Shown: positions 34,310-47,085, numbered from the stretch's first letter. The stretch: 64,000 nt of DNA from Rutpela maculata (GCA_936432065.2 OW386286.2:265999987-266063986); one strand, 5' to 3'. Program-made: numbers and translations. The notes: generated from the letters alone by a model not told the origin.

Positions 34310-34948
34310 ACTTCCACATCCAGTGGAAGTATAGTAACGACAAAAAAATTTTTAATAGGCTTAGAATGTCATGAAACGTCGAGATTTTAAGTTTGAGTGA
34401 AAAAAAAATTTCTGTCTGTCGGTCTGTCTATCTGTCTAACTTTTTTTGTGCGCACGTTTACTCTGGAACCGTTTGAGATATTGACTTGAAATTTGTACTT
34501 TAACGAGATCTAGAACTAGATTATATTTTCATCTTGTTCCGTCGTAGGGTTGGGGGGTAAATTGGGGTAAATTTGGGGCAAATAGGTAAATCAAGCAGGT
34601 AAGAGTCCATAAAATTGGTATTTACTATATACAAGAGAAGCTAAGGTCTCAAAAAAAATTATTATTAAAGGGGATGAAAAAAAAATTGTTATTTAGTGTG
34701 TGTACAAGAACCAGAAACCTCAAAATATTTTTTTACTTCATCCACCCCCACTACCACCCCCTATCGCCACCCCCACCCCACTACCGATGTGGGGTATCAT
34801 TTTATGGGATTTTGGGGTAGAGGATTTCAAATATTATATTATTAAAGTTCCATAAGCAATTATTTTCACATACAAAATTTTTTCGTTGTGAGTGACTTGA
34901 ATAGAAAATCTGGATGTGGAAGTAGTGATTCTTTGGGCAGCGGTTTTT
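34310..34948 (-). mobile_element. HLE, copy 8
   Basis: Starts with the intact hairpin directly after the T-run of copy 7, in the same orientation. One CATTAGCC/CCCATTACC segment is deleted around 34657-34665. Ends TTTGGGCAGCGG. Confidence 0.75.
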
Positions 34949-36243
34949 ATATTGTGTGAAGTATTCGTATGTAGTGATGTGTATACATTTTTTATATTTT
35001 TGACTTGCCAAAAACATGTTTGTAACTTGGTCAAAAACAGGGGAGTTAGGACCCTTCGAAGGTGGAGCACTCTTAGTTCCCCGCTAAAATTTATTCAAAA
35101 AAGATCCTCTTTGTTAAACACCGTAGGAGCAACCGTTTTTTATAAAATCTGGTTTGAAATTGTTGTTGCAGGGTCATCTGGCATGGCCCGATTTCTACTA
35201 GTAATCTAAATTCCGGTTTTAATTTAAACTCTAATATCATATCAATTTGACAATCTATATATCTAAATTCGAGAGGATGGCTAAGGCTGTTTGGCCATTC
35301 GCACAGCGTCATGTTGGATTTATATATCTCAATAAGAGAAAGTGTAAATAAAACCACCAAGTCAAATCCTATATGTAATGAAAGTCATTTCCATTTGCTT
35401 ATACAACGTGATCTACCATGACATGCGGAAAATTTAACAGCAGGTTGTCCACCGAAAGGAGTTAAAAAATGAAAAACCAACACCAACCATATCACTTCAT
35501 CAAACTTGGGATTGATACTATTGACGGCAAAGCTTGAGTGGGTAGAAGTTACTTTTTGGTTTTAATCAAATCACACTACAAAAATAACGAAATAAATCGA
35601 AAAGACATTGACCTTATGCCAGTGAACTCTGCAAAAACAAGTAGATATAAGAGATATTTACTAAACCCGTCAATAACTCGCCGGTGTCCTGATTGTTCGA
35701 CCGAAAGCAAAAAACGCGGCACTTTGACCGCCCTCGCCGGCTTCACTTTTTATGCCAATTAAGGAAGTGTAAACATCTCCAATACGTTCTTTCACAAGTA
35801 AGTTCGTCGTCCTATTTCTGACCTAGTCAATAACAGTAGTGTATCTTCGCAAATTTACTGATAATTTAATATACTAAATTACCTCAGAGCACTCTAAAAT
35901 TTTGCAGGGGCTTTCCCACATTGAAGACTAGTACACCATTTTATTTTCCGCATATCATGGTAAATCACATTGTATACGCGTCTAATCACATACATGATTT
36001 AATTGATTGCTCCTGATTTTAAATTAATCTTGCTTTACAAGGGTATTCACTTATTTGATGCCTATAATTTTAATACCTACTTAAGTAATTTATTCTTTCA
36101 TTCATTTTTTTTCTGAACAGCTTATTTTCTTTATTGTTTTTATTTCCTTTCTTTCTTTCTTTTTTCCCTTTTTTTTCTATTTTTTTGTCTTTTGTTTTTG
36201 TTTTATTTTTTGTTATTTTTTTTAATTTAAGGGACGTGTTAAG
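34949..36243. other. Unrecognised sequence with a polypyrimidine tract
   Basis: The open frames at 34916-35209, 35091-35360 and 35538-35762 have no motif I recognise. From about 36110 to 36240 the + strand is almost pure T/C with a TTTC microsatellite-like core. Confidence 0.4.
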
Positions 36244-36460
36244 GTCTTGTTACACGGCCAGTTCAGTTATCAGTTCCCTTTCCGTTTCAGTTAAATGATA
36301 AAGAAAACTGATGTGTAAATGTTAAACTGAACTGAAACGGAACGGTTAAATTAGAACTGAAACGGAAACCTAGCTCGATGGCCTGGCCATCAGTTAACGA
36401 ACAATATTCAGTTTAAACGATCGTATAAACAGACGTTTCAAATCAGAGCAAAGTGTAAAC

Positions 36461-36775
36461 ATGTCCAAGGATCGCGATTTTATTGATATATACCGAAGTA
36501 TTCCATGTCTATGGAAGAAAAGTGGTTTCATATATCATAATGCAGTAAGAAGAGATCAGGCTTCAACATTTTATTAGAGAAATATAAAGAATATGAGTTA
36601 AAAGCTACAAAAAATCTGTTTTGTCAAAAATAAATACTTTAAGATCGGCGTTCAATAAGAAATATAGAAAAGTTAAAGCAGCAGAGCGAAGTGGTGCTGG
36701 AACAGACGAACTCTTTACTCCTTCGTTGTAGTACCATAGCTTGTTAGAGTTTCTCCACGAAAATGAAATACTTCG
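36461..36775 (+). pseudogene. MADF-domain protein remnant (Harbinger accessory ORF)
   Basis: Starts MSKDRDFIDIYRSIPCLWKK, the N-terminal part of a MADF (Myb/SANT-like) domain, and continues YHNAVRRDQAS. After a frameshift come EKYKEYELKAT, INTLRSAFNKKYRKVKAAER, then SGAGTDELFTPSL, a stop where a tryptophan codon is usual, and LLEFLHENE. These are the three-helix landmarks of MADF domains. In Harbinger elements this protein helps carry the transposase to DNA. With a stop in helix 2 and a frame change it is a pseudogene. Confidence 0.75.
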
Positions 36776-36820
36776 TATCATTTTAAAAAATAAATATCAT
36801 TTATTTCTGCTTACATCATT

Positions 36821-37334
36821 GTTATAAAATATTATTTTGGGTATTCAGCAGATAACTTTCAAAGAAATCATTCGTTCCTTTCATATATTATTGATCTAAA
36901 TCTGATCAAGCTAGAATATCAACGAGTAGTCCTCTTACAAACAAACTTGTCAATTTCTTTATACATTTACTATGTCTAACATTCAATATGAAAAACAAGA
37001 AAATAACCATTCTTTCTATATATTGAAGATCTAAGTCTGATCATGCCAGGTAGGGCTAGAGATGCTTGAAAGATTTCCTCTTAAGGGTGGATTTCTGACA
37101 ATATATTGGCATGATCAGACTTAGATCTTCAATATATAGAAAGAATGGTTATTTTCTTGTTTTTCATATTGAATGTTAGACATAGTAAATGTATAAAGAA
37201 ATTGACAAGTTTGTTTGTAAGAGGACTACTCGTTGATATTCTAGCTTGATCAGATTTAGATCAATAATATATGAAAGGAACGAATGATTTCTTTGAAAGT
37301 TATCTGCTGAATACCCAAAATAATATTTTATAAC
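36821..37334. repeat. Perfect 228-bp inverted repeat with 58-bp spacer
   Basis: Arms 36821-37048 and 37107-37334 appear to be exact reverse complements by eye (left starts GTTATAAAATATTATTTTGG, right ends with its complement). The spacer is 37049-37106. CTTCGTATCAT lies just outside on both sides in direct orientation (about 36770 and 37333). Confidence 0.85.
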
Positions 37335-37774
37335 TTCGTATCATGTTTCTTAATATAGTAACTAACTTTAATAGTTCCATATAAGTTTCTTCACTCATTC
37401 TCAAGTAGTTTGACCAATCACTTGGTTCAAAATGAAGTTCGTGTAACAAATTAATATTGCCTTCGTAGGTACCATTGTTTACTCCATTTTGAACTCTTTT
37501 TCCCTTGTTTTCTCGAGCGCAAATAGGAGAGAAACAACCAGCAATGTTTCTTCATCCGTATTTCACCTAACAGAAATGATAACTTACATGAATCGTGTAA
37601 ATACAACCTATATGTCATTTCAAGAAATCATTTAACTGAAACGAAAAGGGAACTGATAACTGAACTGGCCGTGTAACAAGGCCTTTTTATACAGGGATAC
37701 TATTACGCCAAGGGGTTCGTTATGGCGATTTGATACATACACACAGAACCACGAATAATTGAGGTTGATTGAAC

Positions 37775-37915
37775 CAGGCCCCCCGTATGGGGGGGGGGTG
37801 TCTAGGGCCCGCCAGAGATTTTGACAAAACATTTTTTTCCTGCTCATCAATTATTAGGCGTGGTGCCCGCCAGTGAATTTGGTACCGGGGCCCATGATTT
37901 GATGCGGGGGGCCTG
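37775..37915. mobile_element. Short hAT MITE, TSD GATTGAAC
   Basis: 141 bp, starts CAGGCCCCCCGTATGG and ends GATGCGGGGGGCCTG. GATTGAAC is repeated at 37767-37774 and 37916-37923. No coding capacity. Confidence 0.9.
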
Positions 37916-38119
37916 GATTGAACACTAGGTAAGACAAAGGGAGTTTTAATGAATTTGTCTATGTATATAACTAGACTTTCCTTTTTTGTGCTGTTCTTAT
38001 TTTCTTTTTCAAATGCCATAGGTACTTAGGTAAATCTATTTTACAGTAATATTTTTATGTAAAAGGACATGTTGGATTTTAATTTTTTCTTTACAGATGT
38101 ATTCGTAAATGGCTAAATA

Positions 38120-38720
38120 TATGTTATGATTGAATTGTGTTAGTAAAGGTTTGCAGGTTGATTGGTGTTTGAATTTTTAATTTGTAAATTTCAGTTAATA
38201 AAGCGTTTATAGAATTTTTCCTTTCTGTACTCTCCAGAATTAAATGTTGAGCCGTTCCTACCTCTCCACAGTTGCAATTTGGTGTCTCTGATAATTTTAC
38301 ATAAGTGATAAGGGAATAGTCCATGATTTATTCTTAATCTGCTCAGAGTCTTTATAAAGTACTTGCTACTGCATTCATATTTGCTGTATCAAGGACAACT
38401 GTTGGGATTTTGATTTATGTCCTTGTAATATTTGCCTTTATTGTCATGCCAAAATCTAATATTTTTCGTTTTAATTTAACAAATATGTCTTCCGAGGGGT
38501 CAAGTAATTTGCTATGATTTGTTCCTTTTACGCCGATTTAGCCATTTGGTCCACTACTTCATTGTTTTGTACAAAGAAGCACAAAGCACAAAGCACAAAG
38601 CAGCGTCTTAACTCTGAGAAATCTTTAAAACAATTGAAGAAATTATTGAAATTAATTGAAATCGGACCACAAAATAACCCTGCTATTTTAAACCAGTTTT
38701 TATAACCAGTGTTTAACAAA
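38120..38720 (-). pseudogene. LINE 3' remnant with RNase H tail and zinc-knuckle region
   Basis: On the minus strand, VQNNEVVDQMAKSA (about 38528-38570) is the end of an RNase H domain (compare HxGIxGNExVDxxAKxA). It is followed downstream by LRINHG-like sequence and KLSETPNCNCGEVGTAQHLI (about 38230-38300), the cysteine/histidine motif after RNase H in I-like LINEs; its last cysteine is replaced by serine. The parts lie in different frames with an (ACAAAGC)n slippage run near 38577-38600. Non-functional. Confidence 0.65.
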
Positions 38721-40877
38721 GGGGGCCTTTTTTGAAATAAAATTTCATAATTTTTAGCGAGCTTCTTTGAAGGCGATTCAAGTTTTTTTCAAACATTTCT
38801 TTTTCACTCTTTTTAGTAGCCAGTAGCTTCCTTCTATACCTTCTATCAATTTTAATGCGGTTCCGACGAAATTTTAATTTTTTATCACAAAATTACATTT
38901 TTATCACTAGTGCATTCCACCATATAGTCTCGACTAAAAAAAGTCTTATTTCCAGTTGTTCAGATCGAAACTTTGCAACTGAAATTATGTATTTCTGCAG
39001 GATATACTGATAAATGGGGTGAAATCGATATGGTGTGGACTCTGGACTACATGGTTAAATTTGTTACAACTCTTTTAGGAATCCCCTGTACTGTGGGCGT
39101 TGCCCGGGGTTCAGACGATAATTAATTATTTTAATGGAACGCTCCTATGTAATGATATATTACACCTTTCGTTTTAACAGAGGTATATTAATTAAAAATT
39201 TAAAACACGTGAAACAGAAAATTTTATAATTAAGGTGAATATCATTACCATTTAATTAAATTTAAGTATGCCTCTTTTTTAACAAGAAAACTAAAAATAA
39301 GATTTTTCTGATAATTTTCACGGACTGAAAAATTAGTTTTTCAAACTGTTATTCACCCAATTTAAACACGAATGTCGTGACTCGATATGAATATCATTAA
39401 ATTACAGGGAGCGCCAGTCCTGCATGTGAGGGCTTACTTTATAGAACCGAGTTTCTAAGACTATGTGCACATGTAAAAACGATTCCTATTACAAATTATT
39501 ATTTTTTAATAGTAATTTTGTTTTGAATTGAATATTTCTCTCTCCTGATGAATTCTAAAGAGAATGAGGTAGTAACTAGTAACCACATTACAAAATATCT
39601 TTCATTCAGTATAGTCCAGTCGAATTGTCACGAATAGTATTAAGATGTCGCGAAAATAGATAACCACGATTTTATTGCCCCTATAGCGTGCCAACTTTAC
39701 CCCCCTCCCCCTCCCTTATCCGGTATGACGCTATAAGGCCTTGTTTTGGGTGGCATTGAAATTGATATTAGAACTTGCAACAAAAAGTTATTATTTAGAA
39801 CATAAAATTCTTTCAAAATACTCAGTTTCGTTAGAATAAGAAGAAAAAGAAGCAAAAATTCTAAAGTCACCCCCCCCCCCCTCGTTCCCCCCACCACCCA
39901 CAAAAACGGTGTAAGTTACAATATCTAATACACCGTTATTTATTCATTTTCAAAAACGCGAAAACTCCTCGTTAAATGGCTATTATCAGATCAGGTTATA
40001 ATGTGATTACTTCTGAATACTCTTACACCCATCCTCACCAATTAAGGTGGTGGATTTTATCTTCTTAGAGTTTCTATTCGTTTTAATTGCAAAGGAAACC
40101 CCGTTGTCACCCAGTTTGATGTTTTTTTTATCATAATAAGATGATTTAGTCAATTCAGACGAATATTTCTCACCCCTGAATATTTCTCACACTTTTGGGG
40201 TTGGAGTGTACGGTGTGCATATCACTATCCAGAAAATATTACTTGGGTTTTATATTAAAAAATTCTTTAATTATTTAAGTGACTTTTGGTTGCGAAAATA
40301 GGAATCTTCACTTTATGGCACCCCAATAAGGGTTGTATTTTAATGTGTTCCCGAGATTTTTCGCCAAAACGGGTGACGGATTCGTTTTCCCAACATTAGT
40401 AAAAAAAAAAGTTGGCTTCCACACTTTACCACGGATGGGCCAAAAATACCCTTTTTTAACATTGTTCTTTTATTCTATCATAAACTCTAGTCATCTTTTT
40501 TGACTTTGACGAATCTATCAACTACTTACGTTAGAGACTGATAATTTAATATCCTGGTGTATATGTAAAATGGCGAGTCCAGCCAATCGGCCTTGGTCGT
40601 CGTTGCTCTAAGCCATGTTTTGAACATGAACATTTACAATAGGGTAATAGTAAACAAACAGAACTAAAGAAATACATACTGGTGCATGTCCAATTCCAGA
40701 TGGGCTATTAAGTGTAATAGACAAAATGCACTAGCATCTAATCTATTTGAAGATTATATTTAGTATCATAATTTAGATCTATATATAACAGTCGTTATTT
40801 AATTTAAACAAATATTAGTAATATTAAAGTGTACTTACGACATTTTAAAAGTAACCAAAACATGCTCGAACATGTAG
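38721..40877. other. Unrecognised sequence
   Basis: C-runs at 39700-39716 and 39868-39899 create the 39697-39903 (-) frame, which is not a gene. AATACACCGTTATTTATTC near 39926 and other motifs suggest old TE material but nothing assignable. Confidence 0.4.
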
Positions 40878-40879
40878 TA

Positions 40880-43394
40880 CAGTAACTAGAGGTTTTAACT
40901 TCGGAATAATGTCATATTGAACGGATTTTGTTCATTTTTGGCAGTATAATAGTAAATGCTTCACAGCAAAGTTTATATGTTGTGCGGGGGCTTGCTAATT
41001 TATAGGGGGTGGATGCCATCCCCTCTCAGGGGGTGGCACTTAAAAATATATATATTTACTGGAAATGAAACAGAATCAAATTTTAAGAAGAAAAGGTTCT
41101 ATGCAATTTTTCACATAAATTGATAGTTTTTAAGTTATAACGACTTCAAAATTGCGATTTTAGCTTAAAAAAAAAGGTATTTCCAAACGGCTTTCGTCAA
41201 GTATCTTGAAAAGTATTACTTTATCGAAAAAATGTTGCAGACCAACTACAGAAAGTACAAACTAGGAATTAATTATATTTTTTGTTTATTGATGTGGGAT
41301 TAATAATTTCGGAGATATTTAAGTTTATATTTGGTATCCAAGTGTTACCACGAAATTACCTTTAAAGTTTAAAGTTTAAAATGCATTTTTTCTAAAGCAA
41401 GTGCTTTAAATGAGCAAAAAAATTTGAGTATCTAGGTAATGTTACATCTTAACGAAAAACTGTATTTGAGATAATTTTTTTAAATTACTGGCTAATTAGA
41501 GTAACAAAATGGCGACCTTTTTGTATAAAGAAATATAAATACGCATATTTTTCCGTCATAACTTCTTTATTTCTTATGCTACAGGAACGAGTAAAAAATA
41601 ATTTGAAATCGCAATTAATTGCCTTTAATTTCATTTCTTAACATGCGTGACGTAGGTGTCACAATTTCTGAGATATTTAACATTTAAACTGAATTTTTCG
41701 TCTTATAAACGTTTCATCTATCATATCTCCGAAACTATTAAATCTATCTAAATAAATAAACAAGCGAAATTCATTATCAGTTTATGAGCTTTATTTTTGG
41801 TCTCTACCCATTTTTCAATAAAACTAATATTTACTGAGATATTTGGAAAAAGAAAAAAAAATACGTTTTATCGAAAATACCTTTGTAGTTTAAACTGTAT
41901 TTTTTTCTAAAGCAAGTGCTGTATACAAACCAAAAAATTTGAGCATCTACGTCATGCTATATGTTAATGAGAAACAGTGTTTGAAATTCCTTTTTTTTAA
42001 TTACTGGCTAATTACAGTAACAAAATGGCAGCGTTGTTATTAAAAAAATGTATAGACGCATATTGCTTCGGTCATAACTTCTTTGTTTTTTATGCTACAG
42101 AAACAAATAAAAAAACAGTTGAAAGATTAATTAATGACCTATTATTCTACCTATTAGCATCCTTGACGTAGGTCTCAGAGTTTCTGAGATATTTAACTCT
42201 CACTCTAAATAATTATCTTATGAACACTTGGATGCCAAATGTAAACTTAAATATCTCCGAAATTATTAAACCTACATCAATAAAGGAAAAAAACCGCTGC
42301 CCAAGGAATCACTACTTCCACATCCAGATTTTTTATCCAAGTCACTCACAACGAAAAAATTTTGTATGTGGAAATAATTGTTTAATGAACTTTAATAATA
42401 TAATATTTGAAATCCTCTACCCCAAAAACCCATAAAACGATACCCCACATCGGTAGCGGGGTGGGGGTGGTGATAGGGGTGGTAGTGGGGGTGGATGAAG
42501 TAAAAAAATATTTTGAGGTTTCTGGTTCTTGTACACACACTAAATCACATTTTTTTTCATCCCCTTCAATAATAGGGTGGGGGTGGTAATGGGGGGTGGC
42601 TAATGCCAAAATTTTTTTTGAGTCCTTAGATTCTTTTGTATATACTAAATACCAATTTTATGGACTCTTACCTGCTTGATTTACCTATTTACCCCAAATT
42701 TACCCCAAATTTACCCCAATTTATCCCCCAACCCTTCGACGGAACAAGATGAAAATATAATCTAGTTCTAGATCTCATTAAAGTACATATGTGTACCAAA
42801 TTTCAAGTCAATATCTCAAACGGTTCCAGAGTAAACGTGCGCACAAAAAAAAGTTACAGACCGACAGACAGACAGAAATTTTTTTCTCTCTCAAACTTAA
42901 AATCTCGACGTTTCGTGACATTCTAAGCCTATTTGAACAATATAAAAATTTTAAAAAATTTTGTTGTTACTATACTTCCACTGGACGTGGAAGCAATATA
43001 ACTAATTCCCAGTTTGTACTTTCTGTAATTGGTCTGTAACATTTTTTCGATAAAGTAATACTTTTCGAGATACTTGACGAAAGCCGTTTGGAAATATCTT
43101 TTTTTTAAGCTAAAATCGCAATTTTGAAGTCATTATAACTTAAAAAATATCAATTTATGTGAAAAATTGCATAGAACCTTTTCTTCTTAAAATTTGATTC
43201 TACTTCAGTTCCAATAAATATATATATTTTTTAAGTGCCACCCCCTGAGAAGGGGTGGCATCCACCCTCTATAAATTAGCAAGCCCCCGCACAATATAGA
43301 AACTCTTCTGTGAAGCATTTACTATTATACTGCCAAAAATGAACGAAATCCGTTCAATATGACATTTTTCCGAAGTTTTGCATATTTTTTACTG
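40880..43394. mobile_element. Long-TIR TA-type element with internal modules
   Basis: Begins CAGTAACTAGAGGTTTTAAC after TA (40878-40879) and ends TACTG-type sequence at 43394 before TA (43395-43396). The arms 40880-41280 and about 43000-43394 are inverted copies (for example the block AGGGGGTGGATGCCATCCCC and its complement). The middle repeats a ~500 bp module at least twice (about 41310-41820 and 41830-42250), each with CTAAAGCAAGTGCT and ATTACTGGCTAATTA. An HLE at 42287-42994 interrupts it. Relatives lie at 15180-15450 and 56540-59508. No transposase is seen; a Tc1/mariner relation is inferred from TA and CAGT only. Confidence 0.65.
42287..42994 (+). mobile_element. HLE, copy 9 (inside the long-TIR element)
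   Basis: Complete, from AAAAACCGCTGCCCAAGG to the hairpin CTTCCACTGGACGTGGAAGC (compensated outer bases lost). G-rich block at about 42456-42497. Confidence 0.8.
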
Positions 43395-43396
43395 TA

Positions 43397-44719
43397 CTAA
43401 TGGAAAATGAATTGAATTTATTCTTATATGCAGAAAAGTATGCGCGATTTTCCCCAGAAAAATGTGTATAATTTTTATCGAGTTTATTCATTACATTATG
43501 GAAGCACAGTAGGATTTCCCTATACGCCATATTGGATTCACCGTACTGTGTACAGAATACATAAATGATAGAGACATTTTTTTCAGTATGTGGGAATGAT
43601 ATTGAATCAAAATTCGTCAAAAATTTCCGGTTACAATATTTTTTCACTCGTAGTGCCGCTAGAAGAAGTAAAAACTCCCCTTGAAATTAATATACTGGAT
43701 CATACGTCAAAATAATAATTTCGTAAGTTGAACAAATACCAGTATCCCCTATTTCCTCAAGTGGTTAAAGATTGTTGCTTTTCACAATAATATAAACTCA
43801 TTCTTCTCTAATTCCAACGTCATTATGTATACATCTAATAAACGATATTTAGTAGGCACTTACTTCCTGTTTCCTTTAATTACCTTAAAAATTTTAACAG
43901 AATCATAATGATATAATGAATAATTCATACAAGGAAATATGCTCAGACAGATCATCATCACATTATATAACATTTAGGAATAAAAGCTAGGAGGGTTTAT
44001 CCACACGACAAGCTGATGAATTTAATGGGTGGGGCCGAATTATACTCTCATTAAATGGACACTGTTCTTTATAGGGTGGGAAGCAGAGGTTCTCAACAGG
44101 TGACGAAATGGATTAGTCATTCTCGAGAATCACTGCAGCAGATTTTAAACGATTTTAAATAGCTACATGATATGAAATACGTGGCCCAATATCAAAAACT
44201 TTAAAAAAATTATTTTCATAATATCTGCATATAGAAATAGTTGATCTCTTGATATTTATTTTTCTTTAATAATGTCTTATAGTAAAAAAAAATCATACAC
44301 ATTAAACTATATTTAAAGTACTAGATATTGCCTCAAACTTCTAAGTTATTCTGTTGGCTGTGACGTCATATAACAGACATAGTGAAACGATGCTCGTCGC
44401 TTTCGAGATGTGTGTCTGGAGGCGTTTACTTCGACAGCGGATAGCTCATCACACTTATAGCTCGATTCTGAAAGAAATATGTCCTTAAAAGCGATTCTCC
44501 GGCAACATATTCTCTCGAATTTAATTGTTTTGCTCACAACAGGAGAGAGGACAATACAGAACGGTTGATAAATCTGAGAAAACTAATGGTAAGAGGCGAA
44601 AAAGACACCTTTCGAAACGTTGGGCTGATCTCACCAAGGAGCAAATGGAAAGGAATTAAAAATTGCGTACTGTGTAACAGATTTCTGTACTGTTTTTTTT
44701 TCTACAATTATCATTAAAC
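43397..44719. other. Unrecognised sequence
   Basis: The frame at 43354-43647 (-) overlaps the end of the long-TIR element and is not a recognised protein. GTGACGTCATATAACAG near 44360 echoes the TGACGTCATCTAACAG motif at 22886 and 23491. Confidence 0.4.
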
Positions 44720-45210
44720 ATTTTTGTTCGGTTATAATGCCATGTATATTATCACCGAACAAAAGTTTGTATTAAGTAAAATAGATGTAATAACTACATC
44801 TGCCATTCCGGAAATCATTGAGTACGGTGTACCGCAGGGAACGGTTTTAGGTCTTGTATTGATTGCAATATATATTAATACGTTATTTGAATTACGCACA
44901 TGTGGCCATATAGTGAGTTATACTAACGATATTGCTCTCTTCTACACAGCGTCTAATTGGCAAAATCTGAAGAAGGTTCCAGTCCCCTCCAGGACGAAGT
45001 CTTGAAATAGATATGAGGACAGTAAAAAAATATTTCGACAGTAAGGTTTTGACATTAAATTCTATTCGAATTGAATACTTATCCTTTTTACTTGCATCCG
45101 CTCCGCCATTGGATGAACTTGCAGTCGGTGATAATTTCAAAGTAATATCTGAAACAAATATATCTGGGAATAATGGTTCATCCAAGGATGAAATGAGATA
45201 TAAATATTAA
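44720..45210 (+). pseudogene. LINE reverse transcriptase fragment
   Basis: Frame 44724-45005 contains IEYGVPQGTVLGLVLIAIYI (the VPQGxxLGP block) followed by GHIVSYTNDIALFYTASNWQ, where YADD has become YTND, so the catalytic box is lost. KYFDSKVLTLN follows in another frame. Both ends are missing. Confidence 0.75.
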
Positions 45211-45846
45211 CTATAAAACTAATATAGTAAGAAAACTTTTACGTATATTCAAATGTTTGAAGGAAATGTTGGAATCTGAATAGATTAAGAACTATATTAT
45301 TCACTTATTAAGTCGCATCTAACATACACAAGTTTGGACTAAGGAGGGTTATTGGACCTTAATAATACTAAATAAAGAACCTACAAGTTTTCTTTTCAAA
45401 TGTCCGAATGTAATGGATTAAGTCATTGCTTTTTCTCAATGTGTATCATTTCACTGATAATCTGAAGTTCAAACAATGGATTTACAAAAAACAAGGGGAA
45501 ATATGAATAATATCGTGATATAACCTAAAATTTTAAACTATTAATCTTAGAAAACTTTTCTTTTATATAAAAGTTGTTGAGAATTGTGTCCTCTACAAAA
45601 TTAGTAGTAAAATCAACAGGAAAGAGTTATTCCTAGAAAACTGATTCTACACCATTTTATGACAAAATGACAGCTATAGCAGCCCGAAGTCGAAAACTTG
45701 CATTCTGAACGAGAGCCCTCACTTCTACAATACTAAAAATTCTCCTATATTTAATGTTTTTTCAGGCCCTACAAATAGACAGATTGATTGAAGTTTGTTT
45801 ATTGTTTATTGTGTTATAATTTTAATATCATTTATAAGACACTTAA

Positions 45847-46150
45847 GGATGGCGGTGCCGTGCTTAAGAAAATGATTTCGTAATTCGACAATTTCTCCTG
45901 TATCCCTGAACCGATTGATAAAATTCTTTGATAGGCTTTTAGAGAAAACCTGATAGAATAATACCAGACTATTGAAATCAACAAAAAAATTATTTGATTT
46001 TCGCACGAGAGAAAAAAATTTTCCTTCTTTAGTTTTCAATAGCCTAGTACCATTGTATTAAGTTGTCTCTAAAAGCCCATCAAAAAATTTTTTGAATCTG
46101 TTCAGGGCTGTAGGAGAAATTGTCGAATTACGTTCACCGAACCGCCCACC
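45847..46150. mobile_element. TTAA-flanked foldback MITE
   Basis: 304 bp between TTAA at 45843-45846 and 46151-46154. Ends GGATGGCGGTGCC and GGTTCGGTGGGCGG-type complement (CCGCCCACC). Arms share GTAATTCGACAATTTCTCCT and its complement. Kolobok or piggyBac class by target only. The open frame at 45806-46039 (-) lies inside and is not a gene. Confidence 0.75.
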
Positions 46151-46154
46151 TTAA

Positions 46155-46564
46155 GTTGCGAACAAACTTGTTTCGTGCTTTGAGTGGTGAGTGGTTGAGA
46201 AATTAATTTGCTTTTAGACTTTTTTCATTTGTTATAGTTATAGTTTTTTTTGACATTATAGCCACATGATCTAATCCTATACCCTTGTTTAATTCTAGTA
46301 GCATTACTTCTTTTCGATCTCTTGTCCTTGTTTCGTGGTTATGTTGGATGGCTTTTGTTTGAGTGTTATTTTTTTTGTATGTACGTAAGTATACTTAATA
46401 TGCATAAACTTCAAATGTCTAATATGTTATTATTTTTATGAAGTAATTCTGTGGAATATCTCATTTCTTTATTTAGAGCTGTCTTAAATATATAATTTTG
46501 GGTTATTTATAATAATTGAAGGGAAGTTTTATACAGTAAGCCCCAGCTTATTATGTCACTACTA
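46155..46564. other. Unrecognised sequence
   Basis: AT-rich, nothing recognised. Confidence 0.4.
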
Positions 46565-46810
46565 ACGAAATTAAACCCTTCAAAGGAATAAGATGAAAAT
46601 ATAATTTAGTTCCAGATCAAATTTTAAGTCAATACCTTAAACGATTCCAGAGTAATCGTGCGCACAAAAAAAAGTTACAGAGACCGACAGACAGAAATTT
46701 TCTTTTTGCTCAAACTTAAAGTATCGATGTTTCATGACATTCTAAGCCTATTTGAATAAAAATTTTCAAATTTTTTTTGTCGTTACTATACTTCCACTGG
46801 ATGTGGAAGT
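46565..46810 (+). mobile_element. HLE, copy 10 (3'-half fragment)
   Basis: Begins in the block AACCCTTCAAAGGAATAAG, contains GATTCCAGAGTAATCGTGCG, a short microsatellite and an intact terminal hairpin. The 5' half is missing. Confidence 0.75.
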
Positions 46811-47085
46811 AATACACTAAACACAGAGATGAACAAAATAATATCGCCCTTTTCCAGACTGTACCGATGCGAATAGTACGCATACGCTTTCATAATTGAG
46901 CTTCTACCGTTGGGAGGAGACTTGTCTACTGCGCATTCAAATTCCAGAGGCCAACCTACGATAGTTGACAGTACTAGAAATAAATAGGTCCTAATACGGT
47001 TCCTTGTGGGACTCCCTATGTTTTCTTCAGAACTCGTTGTATCGTTTACCTTTAGTATTGATCGTCTGTTTTCTAAATAATTCTT

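Larger units (their letters stand above)
36244..37683 (+). mobile_element. PIF/Harbinger-type element with MADF gene remnant
   Basis: Inverted ends: GGTCTTGTTACACGGCCAGT at the left and ACTGGCCGTGTAACAAGGCC at the right (one mismatch in 20), continuing inward through TTCAGTTATCAGTTCCCTTT and its complement. The internal MADF-domain relic is the accessory protein type encoded by Harbinger elements. The transposase is missing; a perfect inverted repeat (36821-37334) occupies its expected place. The exact target duplication is unclear because the flanks are T/A-only (TTAA at the left, TTTTTA at the right). Confidence 0.75.

Noticed and set aside
35538..35762. 74-codon frame
   Set aside because: No motif recognised, no flanking gene structure; compositionally ordinary for the region.
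39544..39575. CTGATGA followed by a stem ATTCT/AGAAT
   Set aside because: The stem is followed by GAGG instead of GAAA and no cleavage triplet or stem I partner is present.
42382..42609. Repeated HTKSHFFSS / PTTTPITTP-type frames in HLE copies
   Set aside because: Frames of the G/C-rich low-complexity block. They recur in HLE copies on either strand with stops and frame changes, so they are not conserved coding sequence.
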